45,846 nt of DNA from an uncultured Alphaproteobacteria bacterium (GCA_944390355.1 CALXPT010000014.1:1-45846), one strand, 5' to 3'. Counted from the first letter of the stretch, positions 1 to 8,964 are shown. Numbers and translations are program-made. The notes: generated by a model from the letters alone, not told the origin.

Positions 1-188
1 GGGTTTCGGCAAGCGTTTGAAAGATGTATTTCTTTTAATCGTGAGCGGTCGTTTGGAGATGTCATTATTGTTTATGCAATAAAGCTTTCGCCTTTCCTGA
101 GTTTTTTCCTCGGGTTTCGGCAAGCGTTTGAAAGATGTATTTCTTTTAATCGTGAGCGGTCGTTTGGAGATGTCATTATTGTTTATGC
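1..188. repeat. 77-bp perfect direct repeat, two copies (1-77 and 112-188)
   Basis: Bases 1-77 and 112-188 are identical over 77 bp, giving a period of 111 bp with a 34-bp spacer. The first copy starts exactly at base 1, so further copies may lie outside the window. The period is a multiple of three, and reading frame 1 stays open from base 1 to a TAA at 223-225, encoding a 37-residue repeat. I do not recognise that peptide and see no start codon or codon-use argument for it. No DnaA box or CtrA-type motif was found in the segment. The repeat could be real, or a contig-end assembly artefact. Confidence 0.9.
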
Positions 189-240
189 GATTTCAAAAAG
201 TGGATTTAAACCTTATTTTTATTAATTCTTTATTACAAAT

Positions 241-246
241 GGGGAG
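241..246 (+). promoter_or_regulatory. Ribosome binding site of dnaA
   Basis: GGGGAG lies 5 bases before the ATG at 252 and fixes that start. The rest of 189-251 is A/T-rich leader. I could not assign a convincing -35/-10 pair. Confidence 0.6.
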
Positions 247-251
247 TAAAA

Positions 252-1709
252 ATGGCTGAAGAAGCATATAATAACAGTTCTGTTCAGGATCAATGGAGTC
301 AAATCTGCGATCAGCTTAAAGTTGAATTTGGAGACGTTGCATTTGACAGTTGGTTAAAGCCATTATCGTTGGGTACAGTTAATGACGGTGTTGTTAATGT
401 TTGTGTTCCAACCAGATTTATGAGAAACTGGGTTATCGCCCACTACTCTGATCAAATTCATAAAATTTGGGAAAGAAAAAATCCTAATATTAAACAAGTT
501 AATTTTGTGGTGCAAGCTACTCAAGAAGCGCAAACCATTAGTCGTAATGAGACTCCGACCAGTGCGTTTAATTCTTCTTGTCGCTCGTTGTTGAAGAAAA
601 TTTCTTCAAGCCCTATCGCTCAAAATATTTACCAATCCGGCGGGGCTGCTTTGAACAGCGGAGAGTTTGTTAACGGTGATACTTCTTTGTCCGTGCCGCT
701 TAATCCACAATATACTTTCGACAATTTTGTGGTCGGCAAAACAAATGAGTTTGCTTATGCTGCTGCGCGCAAAGTTGCCGAATCTCGCAATATTTCGTTT
801 AATCCTTTATTCTTGTATTCCGGCGTCGGGTTGGGCAAAACCCACTTGATGCACGCGATTGCTTGGCACATCAAACAACAAGATCCAACTCGCAATATCG
901 TGTATTTGTCTGCCGAAAAGTTTATGTATAAATTTGTTCGTGCTTTACGCTACAAAGATACTGCCGCTTTCAAAGAGCAATTCCGTTCGGTTGATGTGTT
1001 GATGGTCGATGACGTTCAATTTATGGGCGGCAAAGACTCCACTCAAGAAGAGTTCTTCTACACCTTTAATTCTCTTATTGAAGAAGGACGTCAGATTATC
1101 ATTTCCGCCGATAAATCTCCTTCTGATTTGGAAGGTATTGAGGCCAGATTGAAATCTCGTTTGGGATGCGGGTTGGTTGCCGACATTCATCCGACGGATT
1201 TTGACTTGAGAATCGGTATTTTGAACAAAAAAGCTCAACAGCTCGGTGTTCAATTGCCGGAGCAGGTTGCCGAGTTTTTGGCTCAGAAAATTACCTCAAA
1301 CATTCGTGAACTCGAAGGTGCTTTGAGACGTATTGCCGCTCATTCTCAGCTTTTGTCTGACCATGAAATTACTTTGGACATGACTCAGGATGTTTTGAAA
1401 GATATGTTGCGCTCTTATGATAAGCGTACCACAATTGATGAAATTCAAAAGAAAGTGGCAGAATATTTCAACATCTCGGTGAAAGAAATGCAGTCTTCCC
1501 GCAGAGCTCGTACGGTTGCTCGTCCGCGTCAGGTGGCCATGTATCTGGCGAAGCAGTTGACCTCGCGCTCTCTGCCCGAAATCGGTCGTAAATTTGACCG
1601 CGACCATACAACGGTTATGCATGCCGTGCGTAAAGTTGAAGAACTGGTTTTGGAAGATTCTTCTTTGGCCGAAAATGTTAATGCTTTAAGACGTATTCTT
1701 GAAGCGTAA
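252..1709 (+). CDS. dnaA: Chromosomal replication initiator protein DnaA
   Basis: AAA+ ATPase that binds origin DnaA boxes, melts oriC and loads the replicative helicase. The 485-aa protein has the usual plan: an N-terminal interaction domain (about residues 10-80), a variable linker, an AAA+ domain with Walker A GVGLGKTH near residue 190 and Walker B LMVDDVQF near 250, and a C-terminal helix-turn-helix domain carrying the signature FDRDHTTVMHAV near 446-457. Length is normal for the family. The ATG at 252 has a good SD, and a strong hairpin terminator follows at 1752. It heads the dnaA-dnaN-recF block, but dnaN has its own leader beyond the terminator. The gene directly upstream lies outside the window. 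Confidence 0.98.
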   Translation: MAEEAYNNSSVQDQWSQICDQLKVEFGDVAFDSWLKPLSLGTVNDGVVNVCVPTRFMRNWVIAHYSDQIHKIWERKNPNIKQVNFVVQATQEAQTISRNETPTSAFNSSCRSLLKKISSSPIAQNIYQSGGAALNSGEFVNGDTSLSVPLNPQYTFDNFVVGKTNEFAYAAARKVAESRNISFNPLFLYSGVGLGKTHLMHAIAWHIKQQDPTRNIVYLSAEKFMYKFVRALRYKDTAAFKEQFRSVDVLMVDDVQFMGGKDSTQEEFFYTFNSLIEEGRQIIISADKSPSDLEGIEARLKSRLGCGLVADIHPTDFDLRIGILNKKAQQLGVQLPEQVAEFLAQKITSNIRELEGALRRIAAHSQLLSDHEITLDMTQDVLKDMLRSYDKRTTIDEIQKKVAEYFNISVKEMQSSRRARTVARPRQVAMYLAKQLTSRSLPEIGRKFDRDHTTVMHAVRKVEELVLEDSSLAENVNALRRILEA

Positions 1710-1751
1710 TCAAAAACTACCCCAAATAAGGTTTATTATATCAAATACATT

Positions 1752-1781
1752 CACCGCTTAATTTTTTAAGCGGTGTTTTTT
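1752..1781 (+). terminator. Rho-independent terminator after dnaA
   Basis: Perfect 10-bp stem CACCGCTTAA / TTAAGCGGTG (1752-1761 with 1766-1775), a TTTT loop and a run of six T. It separates dnaA from dnaN, so dnaN is probably transcribed from its own promoter in 1782-1886. Confidence 0.9.
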
Positions 1782-1886
1782 ATGCCGTTTTCTTAAAAAA
1801 TTGTTGAAGAATCGAGGTTTGCTCTTCTTATCTTTAACAAATGTGTTATTATTTGTAATAAAAACTTAATTTAATGGATTAAAAAG

Positions 1887-3005
1887 ATGAAATTTACGAT
1901 TGAACGTTCTGTTTTACTAAAAACTCTGAGCCATGTTCAGAGCATTGTCGAAAAAAGAAACACCATTCCGGTTCTCTCTAATGTGAAAATTGAGGCTATG
2001 GAAGACGGTATTAGCTTTAAGGCTACGGATATGGATACCGAAATTACCGAAGTTGTTGATGCTAAAACTTCCGAAACAGGTGCGACCACTGCTCCTGCTC
2101 ATATGCTTTATGATATTGTTCGCAAGCTATCCGACGGTTCTGATGTGGAAATTACTTTTCCGGATGAAAACGGGCAATTGACCATTGCTTCCGGAAAGTC
2201 TAAATTTAAACTCTCTACTATCGGGGTGGAAGATTTTCCGGTTATTTCCGGCGATAAGCTGCCGACCAATTTTGTGATGGCTAAAGAAGAACTCAAAGAT
2301 GTTATCGACCGGACGCAATTTGCCGTTTCTACCGAAGAAACTCGTTATTATCTCAACGGTATTTACGTTCATGCCAAAAATGAGGGTGAGACTAAAGTTT
2401 TGCGCGTGGTGGCAACCGACGGACACCGTTTGGCTTGTGTCGAATCTCCTCTGCCGCAAGGTGCCGAAAATATGAACGGCGTTATCATTCCGCGCAAGAC
2501 CGTGGGGGAAATTCGTAAACTATTGGATGACACGAAAGCCGAAAATATTGATGTTTCTTTATCTGAAAATAAAATCCGTTTTACGATGGAAGATATTACA
2601 CTTACTTCTAAGTTAATTGACGGAACTTATCCTGACTATGAACGTGTGATTCCGACCGATAATGACAAGGTTTTGGAACTTGGCGTGAAACCCTTGGCTG
2701 AGGCGGTTGACCGTGTGTCGGTTGTGGCAGAGAGAACGCGCGCGATTAAGGTTATTACGAATCCAAACCATATTACCATTACGACTTCAAGTCCCGATTT
2801 GGGCAGCGCGCAAGAAGAAGTTGAAGCCAAATATGATTCCGAATCTTTGGAAATCGGCTATAACTTCCGCTACCTCCTCGATATTTTGAATGAAGTCAAA
2901 GGAGATACGGTTCGGATTAGTTTTGCTGACGGGTCTTCGCCTTCGGTTATTCATGATACATCTGATGCCAGTGCGATTTATGTTTTGATGCCGATGAGAG
3001 TTTAA
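1887..3005 (+). CDS. dnaN: DNA polymerase III beta subunit (sliding clamp)
   Basis: Ring-shaped processivity clamp that tethers DNA polymerase III and other repair enzymes to DNA. The 372-aa length is standard. The N-terminus MKFTIERSVLLKTL and the C-terminal end YVLMPMRV are typical of DnaN, and the three repeated clamp folds span the whole protein. The start at 1887 gives the conserved N-terminus, but the SD is only a weak purine run (AAAAAG). recF begins two bases after its stop, so the two genes are almost certainly cotranscribed and translationally coupled. Confidence 0.97.
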   Translation: MKFTIERSVLLKTLSHVQSIVEKRNTIPVLSNVKIEAMEDGISFKATDMDTEITEVVDAKTSETGATTAPAHMLYDIVRKLSDGSDVEITFPDENGQLTIASGKSKFKLSTIGVEDFPVISGDKLPTNFVMAKEELKDVIDRTQFAVSTEETRYYLNGIYVHAKNEGETKVLRVVATDGHRLACVESPLPQGAENMNGVIIPRKTVGEIRKLLDDTKAENIDVSLSENKIRFTMEDITLTSKLIDGTYPDYERVIPTDNDKVLELGVKPLAEAVDRVSVVAERTRAIKVITNPNHITITTSSPDLGSAQEEVEAKYDSESLEIGYNFRYLLDILNEVKGDTVRISFADGSSPSVIHDTSDASAIYVLMPMRV

Positions 3006-3007
3006 TC

Positions 3008-4240
3008 GTGGATAACACCGCCCTTGACATTCGGCAGTTCAGTTTTGAAAAGTCAGGTGTTACACGCCTGACTTTAACTGACTTTAGAAATTATGCTCGT
3101 TTGCGTTTGAATACGCATACGGGACCGATTGTTATTACCGGTGAAAACGGGACGGGAAAAACAAATATTTTAGAGGCGATTTCTTTTCTTTCTCCGGGGA
3201 GAGGATTGAGAGCGGCAAAATTGTCCGACATCAAACGTTTTATGCCGGTGCTTGTTCCGCCTCATGATGACTATGCTCCAACCGAAATTCTGCCTGTTAA
3301 CTGGGCGGTTTCGGCAACCGTTCAAAAAGGTGATGATGATATTGAAATCGGAACGGCGGTTGAAAAGTCCATACGCGAATCCGAAGATGAATCACGAAGT
3401 TATGACAAGAGAATCGTCAAAATAAATGGGCAGAAAGCGTCTTCTCAAGCGGAACTCGGAAAATATTTTTCCGCGATTTGGATTACGCCGCAAATGGATA
3501 GGTTATTCCGCGGCGGCTCTCAGTCCAGACGCAGTTTTTTGGACCGATTGGTGTTTGCTTTTGATAATGAACACGCCAAGCGTACGGCGAACTTTGAACA
3601 TCTTTATCGTGAATGGTATCAGCTGATTAAAACCGGACGGATGAATGATGCTTGGCTCTCTTCTTTGGAAGAAAATATGTCTTCCCTCGGGGTGGCAATT
3701 GCCGCGGCCAGACGAGAGCAAATTGCCAAACTGAATACTTTTATTGAGCAAGAGCCCGATGATGTTTTTCCGAATGTGATTTTGCAACTAGAAGGCAAAA
3801 TCGAAAAATTGCTTGATGAAAAGCCGGCGATCGAAGTGGAAGATTTTTACCGTGATATGCTGCGCAAGCAACGCAAAAACATTCTCTACAATGACACGGT
3901 GGACGGTATCAACCGCACGGACTTTAAGGTTTTTTATCGTAAAAAACGTATGCCGGCCGAGCTTTGCTCAACCGGTGAGCAAAAATCTTTGCTTATCAGC
4001 ATTATTTTAGCGCAGACCAAGTGTCAAACGCTTGATAAAGGGTTTGCGCCCGTTCTTTTATTGGACGAGGTGGTGGCGCATTTGGATGAGTTTAAGCGCG
4101 AGGCTTTACTCTCTAAAATCAAAGAACTTGAATTACAGGCTTGGATTACATCTACCGACCCATATTTATTTACATCGCTTAAAAACGAGGCGCAATTTTT
4201 TGAAGTCAAAAGCAATCAGCTTATAGAAAAATCTATTTAA
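3008..4240 (+). CDS. recF: DNA replication and repair protein RecF
   Basis: SMC-like ATPase that works with RecO and RecR to load RecA at gaps during replication-fork repair. The 410-aa protein shows Walker A GENGTGKTN near residues 44-52, the ABC-type signature STGEQKSL near 320 and Walker B VLLLDEVVAHLD near 348. It starts with GTG at 3008, two bases after the dnaN stop, with no strong SD, which fits translational coupling. It is somewhat longer than a typical RecF (about 360-380 aa), with extra N-terminal residues before TRLTLTDFRNYARL. gyrB, which often follows recF in bacteria, is not here but 22.6 kb downstream. Confidence 0.96.
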   Translation: MDNTALDIRQFSFEKSGVTRLTLTDFRNYARLRLNTHTGPIVITGENGTGKTNILEAISFLSPGRGLRAAKLSDIKRFMPVLVPPHDDYAPTEILPVNWAVSATVQKGDDDIEIGTAVEKSIRESEDESRSYDKRIVKINGQKASSQAELGKYFSAIWITPQMDRLFRGGSQSRRSFLDRLVFAFDNEHAKRTANFEHLYREWYQLIKTGRMNDAWLSSLEENMSSLGVAIAAARREQIAKLNTFIEQEPDDVFPNVILQLEGKIEKLLDEKPAIEVEDFYRDMLRKQRKNILYNDTVDGINRTDFKVFYRKKRMPAELCSTGEQKSLLISIILAQTKCQTLDKGFAPVLLLDEVVAHLDEFKREALLSKIKELELQAWITSTDPYLFTSLKNEAQFFEVKSNQLIEKSI

Positions 4241-4311
4241 TTGAAAAATTCTGAATATTTATTTTATCATTCGACTCTTGGAATTAAATTTACTGCGTTG
4301 ATTAATTTTCG

Positions 4312-4340
4312 TTGACAAATTTGTCAAATGCTCCTATTGT
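4312..4340 (+). promoter_or_regulatory. Promoter with palindromic -35 region, upstream of the 4393 lipoprotein gene
   Basis: TTGACA (4312-4317), a 17-bp spacer and TATTGT (4335-4340) form a good sigma-70-type promoter. The -35 box is embedded in the perfect 16-bp palindrome TTGACAAATTTGTCAA (4312-4327), a possible operator. A near-identical arrangement occurs at 44757-44785. The leader to the ATG at 4393 is A/T-rich and lacks an SD. Confidence 0.55.
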
Positions 4341-4392
4341 TTCGTTCCAGAGTTTATTATTTTATTGTATCATTAAAAAAAAAATATTATTT

Positions 4393-4809
4393 ATGAAAAC
4401 AAGATTTTTATTTTTGGCATTGGTTCTTACCCTTTGCGGATTATCAAGTTGTATTCCCGTTATCGGAAAAGATTTGCCGTTCAAAACAGCAAAAGAATTT
4501 TTTGATTACGCAAAATCTTCCGGTCAAGAGATTACTTTCCATTATGCGGACTCGATTAGGCAGATTTATGTTTTTCAAATATCTACTGCCGAAGAAAAGA
4601 TATTAATCTACCCGCCGGAAAATAAAAATGACTCGCTTCAGGCAATTTATTTTTTGCCGCAGAGAGGACGTTCTTATTACTTGAGTTTTTATTATCCTGT
4701 TGATTCACTCAATGTTTTGCCGGCAGACAAATATGTTATCCGTGTGAATTCATCCGGCGGAAAACTCTATTTGAATAAACTTTTGCAAAAAGAGTGGGAT
4801 TGGAAATAG
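4393..4809 (+). CDS. Orphan lipoprotein, unknown function
   Basis: I do not recognise this 138-aa protein. The start at 4393 is chosen because it gives a clean lipoprotein signal peptide: MKTR, a hydrophobic stretch, then the lipobox LSSC with the lipidated Cys near residue 20. An upstream in-frame start would put 27 unlikely residues before it. The mature part is soluble, rich in Tyr, Phe, Lys and Ser, and has no recognised motif. The leader has no SD but is A-rich (a run of ten A), unlike the SD-bearing genes nearby. It has its own promoter at 4312 and terminator at 4826, so it is monocistronic. It may be a transferred gene. Confidence 0.75.
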   Translation: MKTRFLFLALVLTLCGLSSCIPVIGKDLPFKTAKEFFDYAKSSGQEITFHYADSIRQIYVFQISTAEEKILIYPPENKNDSLQAIYFLPQRGRSYYLSFYYPVDSLNVLPADKYVIRVNSSGGKLYLNKLLQKEWDWK

Positions 4810-4825
4810 AATCCTACCCAAACTA

Positions 4826-4860
4826 AAAGCTCCAAACAGTTTATGCTTGGAGCTTTCTTT
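4826..4860. terminator. Terminator between the lipoprotein gene and accD, probably bidirectional
   Basis: Stem AAAGCTCCAA / TTGGAGCTTT (4826-4835 with 4847-4856), followed on the plus strand by CTTTTATTG. It lies between convergent genes. The minus-strand T run is short, so its use by accD is less certain. Confidence 0.75.
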
Positions 4861-4875
4861 TATTGTTTTGGTATT

Positions 4876-5757
4876 CTACTTGTTTTCTATGGCCAGAGTT
4901 TGAACCGCTGGTTTGACATGAGTCAATATGCTGATAACGCGAACCAGCGTATCTTTCATCTCCGAACGGGTTACCACTATATCAACCATACCATGTTCTT
5001 TCAAGTACTCAGCTCGTTGGAAACCCTCCGGCAATTTTTCACGAATCGTCTGTTCAATCACACGCGGGCCGGCAAAGCCTATCAAACAGCCTTTTTCGGC
5101 GATATTTACATCCCCTAACATGGCAAACGAGGCGGATACTCCGCCGGTTGTCGGGTCGGTCAAAATCGAGATAAACGGTATGCCTTTGTCTTTTAACTGA
5201 TTAATCGCTGCCGTGGTTCTGGCCATTTGCATTAACGACAAAATGCCTTCCTGCATACGCGCTCCTCCCGAGGCGGCGACCGTGATTAACGGAAAATTAT
5301 TTTTAGCGCATATTTCTGCTGCTTTAACTATTCCTTCTCCGACTTCCATTCCCATTGAACCGCCCATAAAGGCAAAATCTATCGCCGCAACGACGCAAGT
5401 AATCCCGCCTATCTCTCCTTTGGCAACGCGAATCGCATCATCACTTCCACTCGATTTGCGGTAGGTTCTCAGACGGTCGGTATATTTTTTAGAATCCTTA
5501 AACTTCAACGGGTCTTCCTTTAATGGCGGTACCGCTATGGATGTATATTCCCCATTGTCAAAGAGCATTTTTAAGCGTTTGTCTACATATAAACGCAAGT
5601 GATGTCCGCAACGCGTGCAGACATACATACTCTTTTTGAGTTCCTTTGAAAAAAGCATTTGCCCACAATCCGGACACTTCACCCAGAGATTGTCCGCAAT
5701 CTCTATCGGTGCGGTCTTTTTGATTTTCGGGCGTACAAAATCTGTTAACCAGTTCAT
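4876..5757 (-). CDS. accD: Acetyl-CoA carboxylase carboxyltransferase subunit beta
   Basis: With AccA it forms the carboxyltransferase that moves the carboxyl group from biotin to acetyl-CoA, giving malonyl-CoA for fatty-acid synthesis. The 293-aa protein carries the N-terminal four-cysteine zinc ribbon (C28, C31, C47, C50) and the crotonase-like carboxyltransferase domain, with the Gly-rich stretches ASGGARMQEG and DPTTGGVSASFAMLG. It lies 15 bp after the LapA-domain gene, downstream of ihfB, a gene order seen in alphaproteobacteria. The partner gene accA is 2 kb away on the same strand. Confidence 0.97.
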   Translation of the reverse strand: MNWLTDFVRPKIKKTAPIEIADNLWVKCPDCGQMLFSKELKKSMYVCTRCGHHLRLYVDKRLKMLFDNGEYTSIAVPPLKEDPLKFKDSKKYTDRLRTYRKSSGSDDAIRVAKGEIGGITCVVAAIDFAFMGGSMGMEVGEGIVKAAEICAKNNFPLITVAASGGARMQEGILSLMQMARTTAAINQLKDKGIPFISILTDPTTGGVSASFAMLGDVNIAEKGCLIGFAGPRVIEQTIREKLPEGFQRAEYLKEHGMVDIVVTRSEMKDTLVRVISILTHVKPAVQTLAIENK

Positions 5758-5772
5758 GCAATATCCTTATCT

Positions 5773-6216
5773 TTAATCTTTTCGGCCAAATCGGAATATG
5801 TTTCTCAGCCTTTCTTTAAATGCGGCTCGTTTCTTTTCTTTTTCTGCCGCTTTGGCCGCGTCTTCCGCATCTTTTGCCGCCAGCTTGGCGTCTTTGGCCT
5901 CTTCCTTCAAGTTGGTGATACTCCCTTCCAGATCGGTTACCTTTTCCGAGAGTTTGACTTGTTCTTTACTCAGTTTCTTGTTCTCTTTTTTCTGCTGTCT
6001 CAGGGCTTTTCTTACCGGTGAATATGACAACCATGAATTAAATTTGCCATAAATATAACCAAACAGAACAAAAAAGACGATAGCCACGCTTTGCGATACC
6101 GTTACCTCAAAGTAAAACGGCCATAGGTTAAATGTTACCAAATCATTGTTTACAAAGGCGAAAATCAAAACAATTATGATAACCGGAAGACCTATTAACA
6201 TTTTAATAAAATTCAT
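5773..6216 (-). CDS. LapA-domain (DUF1049) inner-membrane protein
   Basis: Small inner-membrane protein of the LapA/DUF1049 family. The 147 residues contain two N-terminal transmembrane segments (about 5-22 and 40-60) separated by the typical NNDLVTFNLWPF stretch, then a long charged helical tail. The tail (about 75-135) is Lys/Glu/Ala-rich with heptad character, so it is probably a cytoplasmic coiled coil. In E. coli, LapA works with LapB in LPS assembly; whether this homologue does so is inference. It lies in the ihfB-lapA-accD cluster, a common alphaproteobacterial neighbourhood. Confidence 0.85.
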   Translation of the reverse strand: MNFIKMLIGLPVIIIVLIFAFVNNDLVTFNLWPFYFEVTVSQSVAIVFFVLFGYIYGKFNSWLSYSPVRKALRQQKKENKKLSKEQVKLSEKVTDLEGSITNLKEEAKDAKLAAKDAEDAAKAAEKEKKRAAFKERLRNIFRFGRKD

Positions 6217-6248
6217 GGCTACGCCCTTCTTGAAAAAAATTGACGATT

Positions 6249-6527
6249 TTATTTATTTAAGAGTTCGTGCAGTTGTTTGCCGGTCTTGAAATGAGGGATG
6301 TTTCTTTCACTCACTTCAACCTTTTCTCCCGTACGCGGGTTCTTGGCTACACGCGGGGAACGTTTGCGTACCGAAAATGCTCCGAAACCACGGAATTCTA
6401 CTCGATAGCCCAATGCCAGAGTATTTATGATTTTGGTCAGAACAACATCTACTATCTTTTCTACATCTTTGGTCATAAGATGCGGATTTTTAGCGGCGAT
6501 TTTTTCTATTAATTCAGATCTAGTCAC
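6249..6527 (-). CDS. ihfB: Integration host factor subunit beta (HU/IHF family)
   Basis: Small DNA-bending protein of the HU/IHF family. The 92 residues cover the full fold, including the DNA-binding arm with [17 protein letters not shown], and the N-terminus [11 protein letters not shown] is typical of the IHF beta subunit rather than HU. Translation probably starts with GTG at 6527, with AGAGGT about 8 bases upstream. Candidate promoter elements TTGATT-N17-TAACTT can be read in the A/T-rich leader (6540-6600). It is followed by the LapA-domain gene and accD on the same strand. Confidence 0.93.
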   Translation of the reverse strand: MTRSELIEKIAAKNPHLMTKDVEKIVDVVLTKIINTLALGYRVEFRGFGAFSVRKRSPRVAKNPRTGEKVEVSERNIPHFKTGKQLHELLNK

Positions 6528-6652
6528 TTTATTTACCTCTTGTTTTTATTACTGTCATTAAGTTACATGCTTTTGTTTGATAAATCAATATAACAATTCA
6601 TTAAAAAATTAAATTTTATACTTGATTTATCCCCAAAATGTGAAATTGATGC

Positions 6653-7792
6653 CTATGAGGCCTGCTGATGGCCGGTCAAATGCTCTACCGCCAACGGCTT
6701 TTCATAACTTGTACCTAACTCGATATCCTCTATCTTGTCTATCCGTTTGGATATTTTGCCCGATGATATTTTTATGTCTCCTATATCTTTGGAGGCCATG
6801 TCAAAATGACGTCCCAAGCTCTCTATCCTCTCATCTAAGCGTGATATATCTTCTACCAAGGCTCCGACTTCTTTTTGAATAACCCCTGCTTGCTCTTGCA
6901 TGCGCGCATCTTTTAATACCGCTCGAACCGTATTTAATGTCGCCATTAAGGTCGTGGGCGAAACTATCCAGACTTTGGCTTTGTATGAGGTTTCAACCAC
7001 ATCTATAAAATTGGCGTGCAGCTCCGCATATACCGACTCTGAAGGCAAAAACATCAAGGCTGATTCCGCCGTCTCTCCGGCTACTATATATTTTTCCGAA
7101 ATATCTTTAATGTGTTTTAACACCGAAGCTCTAAAAAAGCGCTCCGCTTCCGTTTTTTCTCGCTCCGTTGAGGCATTTCTTAAGGCCTGATAGCTTTCCA
7201 GCGGAAATTTTGAGTCAATCACTATCGTTCCCGGGGGATTGGGCAATTTCAAAACACAATCCGCACGCTTTTGATTGCTTAAAACAACTTGAAATGCGTA
7301 AGCTGACGGCGGGAGAATCGAGGTTACCAAATCATTGAGTTGAATTTCGCCAAACGCTCCTCGTGCCTGCTTGTTGGTCAGAACTTCTTGCAAAGAGACA
7401 ACCTGCTCCGAAAGGGAGGAAATTTTTTGCTGAGCTACATCTATTTTTGCCAGACGCTCCCTTAAATCATGCAAGGTTTGGTTGGTTTTTTCGGTTGATT
7501 GTTGAAGGCCTTGGCCGACGTTCTTGCTGACCTCAAGCAACTTTTCATCAACCATTTTGAGCATGGAAACCCTTTGCTCGTTGATGCTTTGTGCCAACTG
7601 GGCTTGCTGGCGGGTATTGTTGTCATTTAACTGCGACAAGCGGCCGGCTAATTCCGCTTGGGCGCGATATAAATTATCTGCCATTTGCGCCAGCTCTCGG
7701 TTCTCGTTTTTGCGGGTTGCAAAGTAAAACGTACTCACCAAGAAAACTACACTCAACAATCCTAAAACAATAACTAAAAATTCCATTTGCAT
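6653..7792 (-). CDS. rmuC: DNA recombination protein RmuC
   Basis: RmuC-family protein with a predicted nuclease-like core that limits rearrangements at inverted repeats. The 379-aa protein has an N-terminal membrane anchor (about residues 4-24), a long coiled coil (about 30-130) and the conserved RmuC core, with segments such as GAFGEIQLNDLV and VIDSKFPLESY near 145-200. Two in-frame ATGs (7792 and 7786) are possible starts; AAGGA overlapping the end of accA favours the inner one by spacing. It lies 15 bp after accA, so the two are probably cotranscribed. Confidence 0.92.
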   Translation of the reverse strand: MQMEFLVIVLGLLSVVFLVSTFYFATRKNENRELAQMADNLYRAQAELAGRLSQLNDNNTRQQAQLAQSINEQRVSMLKMVDEKLLEVSKNVGQGLQQSTEKTNQTLHDLRERLAKIDVAQQKISSLSEQVVSLQEVLTNKQARGAFGEIQLNDLVTSILPPSAYAFQVVLSNQKRADCVLKLPNPPGTIVIDSKFPLESYQALRNASTEREKTEAERFFRASVLKHIKDISEKYIVAGETAESALMFLPSESVYAELHANFIDVVETSYKAKVWIVSPTTLMATLNTVRAVLKDARMQEQAGVIQKEVGALVEDISRLDERIESLGRHFDMASKDIGDIKISSGKISKRIDKIEDIELGTSYEKPLAVEHLTGHQQAS

Positions 7793-7807
7793 TTCGGAAA
7801 AACATCC

Positions 7808-8776
7808 TTAATCCGGAAGATTGCGCCCCATTGCCAAGAATTTTTCCGTACGTTGACGACGGAGCTCTTCCCCGCTTATCGGCAAAAGCTCTTTCAAATG
7901 TTTAAGAACAACATTTCCAACCTCTTCTACCGCGGCTTTTCGGTCGCGATGTGCTCCGCCTAACGGTTCTTTGATTATTTCATCTATTACACCAAAGTGT
8001 TTCAAATCTTGCGCCGTGAAACGCAAGGCCTCGGCTGCCTCTTTGACTTTATCCGTCGAACGCCACAGAATCGAGCTGCATGCCTCCGGCGATATAATCG
8101 AATATATTGAGTTTTCTAACATTAATATTCTATCTGCGGCCGCTATGGCTATGGCTCCGCCTGAACCACCCATCCCGATAATCGTTGAGACTATCGGCGT
8201 TTTGATTTGTAAACAACGCTCTATTGAAGATGCAATTGCTTCTGCCTGCCCTCTGGCCTCGGCCTCTACTCCGGGATAAGCACCATCGGTATCTACAAAT
8301 GAAATTACCGGCAAATTAAACTTATCGGCCAATGACATTAATCTTTGCGCTTTACGATACCCTTCAGGTTTGGCCATACCGAAATTATATTTCATACGCG
8401 TTTCAAGGTCATGTCCTTTCTCTTGTCCCATTACGACCACGGATATCCCCTTAAAGCGGCCTATACCACCTATCATGGTCGGGTCGTCGGCGAATGTTCT
8501 GTCTCCTGCCAACGGAACAAAATCTTCAATCAAGTGATTTACATAGTCAAGGCAATGCGGTCTATCCGGATGTCTTGCCACCTGTGCTTTTTGCCACGGC
8601 GTTAAATTGCTATATGAGGCAACCAACTGCCGATTTAATTTTTCCTGCAGGCGGGCAACCTCTTTAGAGATGTCTACATCTTCTTCTTTTGCCAATATCT
8701 TTAAGCTCTCTATTTTGGCCTCTATTTCAACAATGGTCTTTTCAAAATCCAATACCAGACTGTTTGCTGTATTCAT
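7808..8776 (-). CDS. accA: Acetyl-CoA carboxylase carboxyltransferase subunit alpha
   Basis: Partner of AccD in the acetyl-CoA carboxyltransferase reaction that makes malonyl-CoA. The 322-aa length is standard. Family signatures visible include the N-terminal helix LDFEKTIVEIEAKIESL, the segment DRPHCLDYV, and the Gly-rich oxyanion region IGMGGSGGAIAIAAADRILML. It is first of a minus-strand pair with rmuC; its promoter should lie within 8777-8964, shared divergently with the plus-strand gene at 8965. Confidence 0.97.
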   Translation of the reverse strand: MNTANSLVLDFEKTIVEIEAKIESLKILAKEEDVDISKEVARLQEKLNRQLVASYSNLTPWQKAQVARHPDRPHCLDYVNHLIEDFVPLAGDRTFADDPTMIGGIGRFKGISVVVMGQEKGHDLETRMKYNFGMAKPEGYRKAQRLMSLADKFNLPVISFVDTDGAYPGVEAEARGQAEAIASSIERCLQIKTPIVSTIIGMGGSGGAIAIAAADRILMLENSIYSIISPEACSSILWRSTDKVKEAAEALRFTAQDLKHFGVIDEIIKEPLGGAHRDRKAAVEEVGNVVLKHLKELLPISGEELRRQRTEKFLAMGRNLPD

Positions 8777-8964
8777 ATTTTTTCTCTATAAAATTAATCC
8801 TGTCCTACTCTTAACACACTTTATCTTAAATTTCGACTCTTTTTTGCCGGTTTTGCGTATTTATATTTTGCTGAGGATTCTTAAGATTATTTCATTGAAT
8901 TGTTAATCAGTTGTTTATACAATTGCTAAAAATTGACGATGAAGTTATTTTGGAGACATGAATC

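Noticed and set aside
1..251. Possible replication origin with DnaA boxes
   Set aside because: No TTATNCACA-type box is present, and alphaproteobacterial origins are often not next to dnaA. The repeat alone is not enough.
8941..8964. ATG at 8958 as the start of the 8965 gene
   Set aside because: It is in a different frame from the long ORF. The GTG at 8965 has an SD at a suitable distance.
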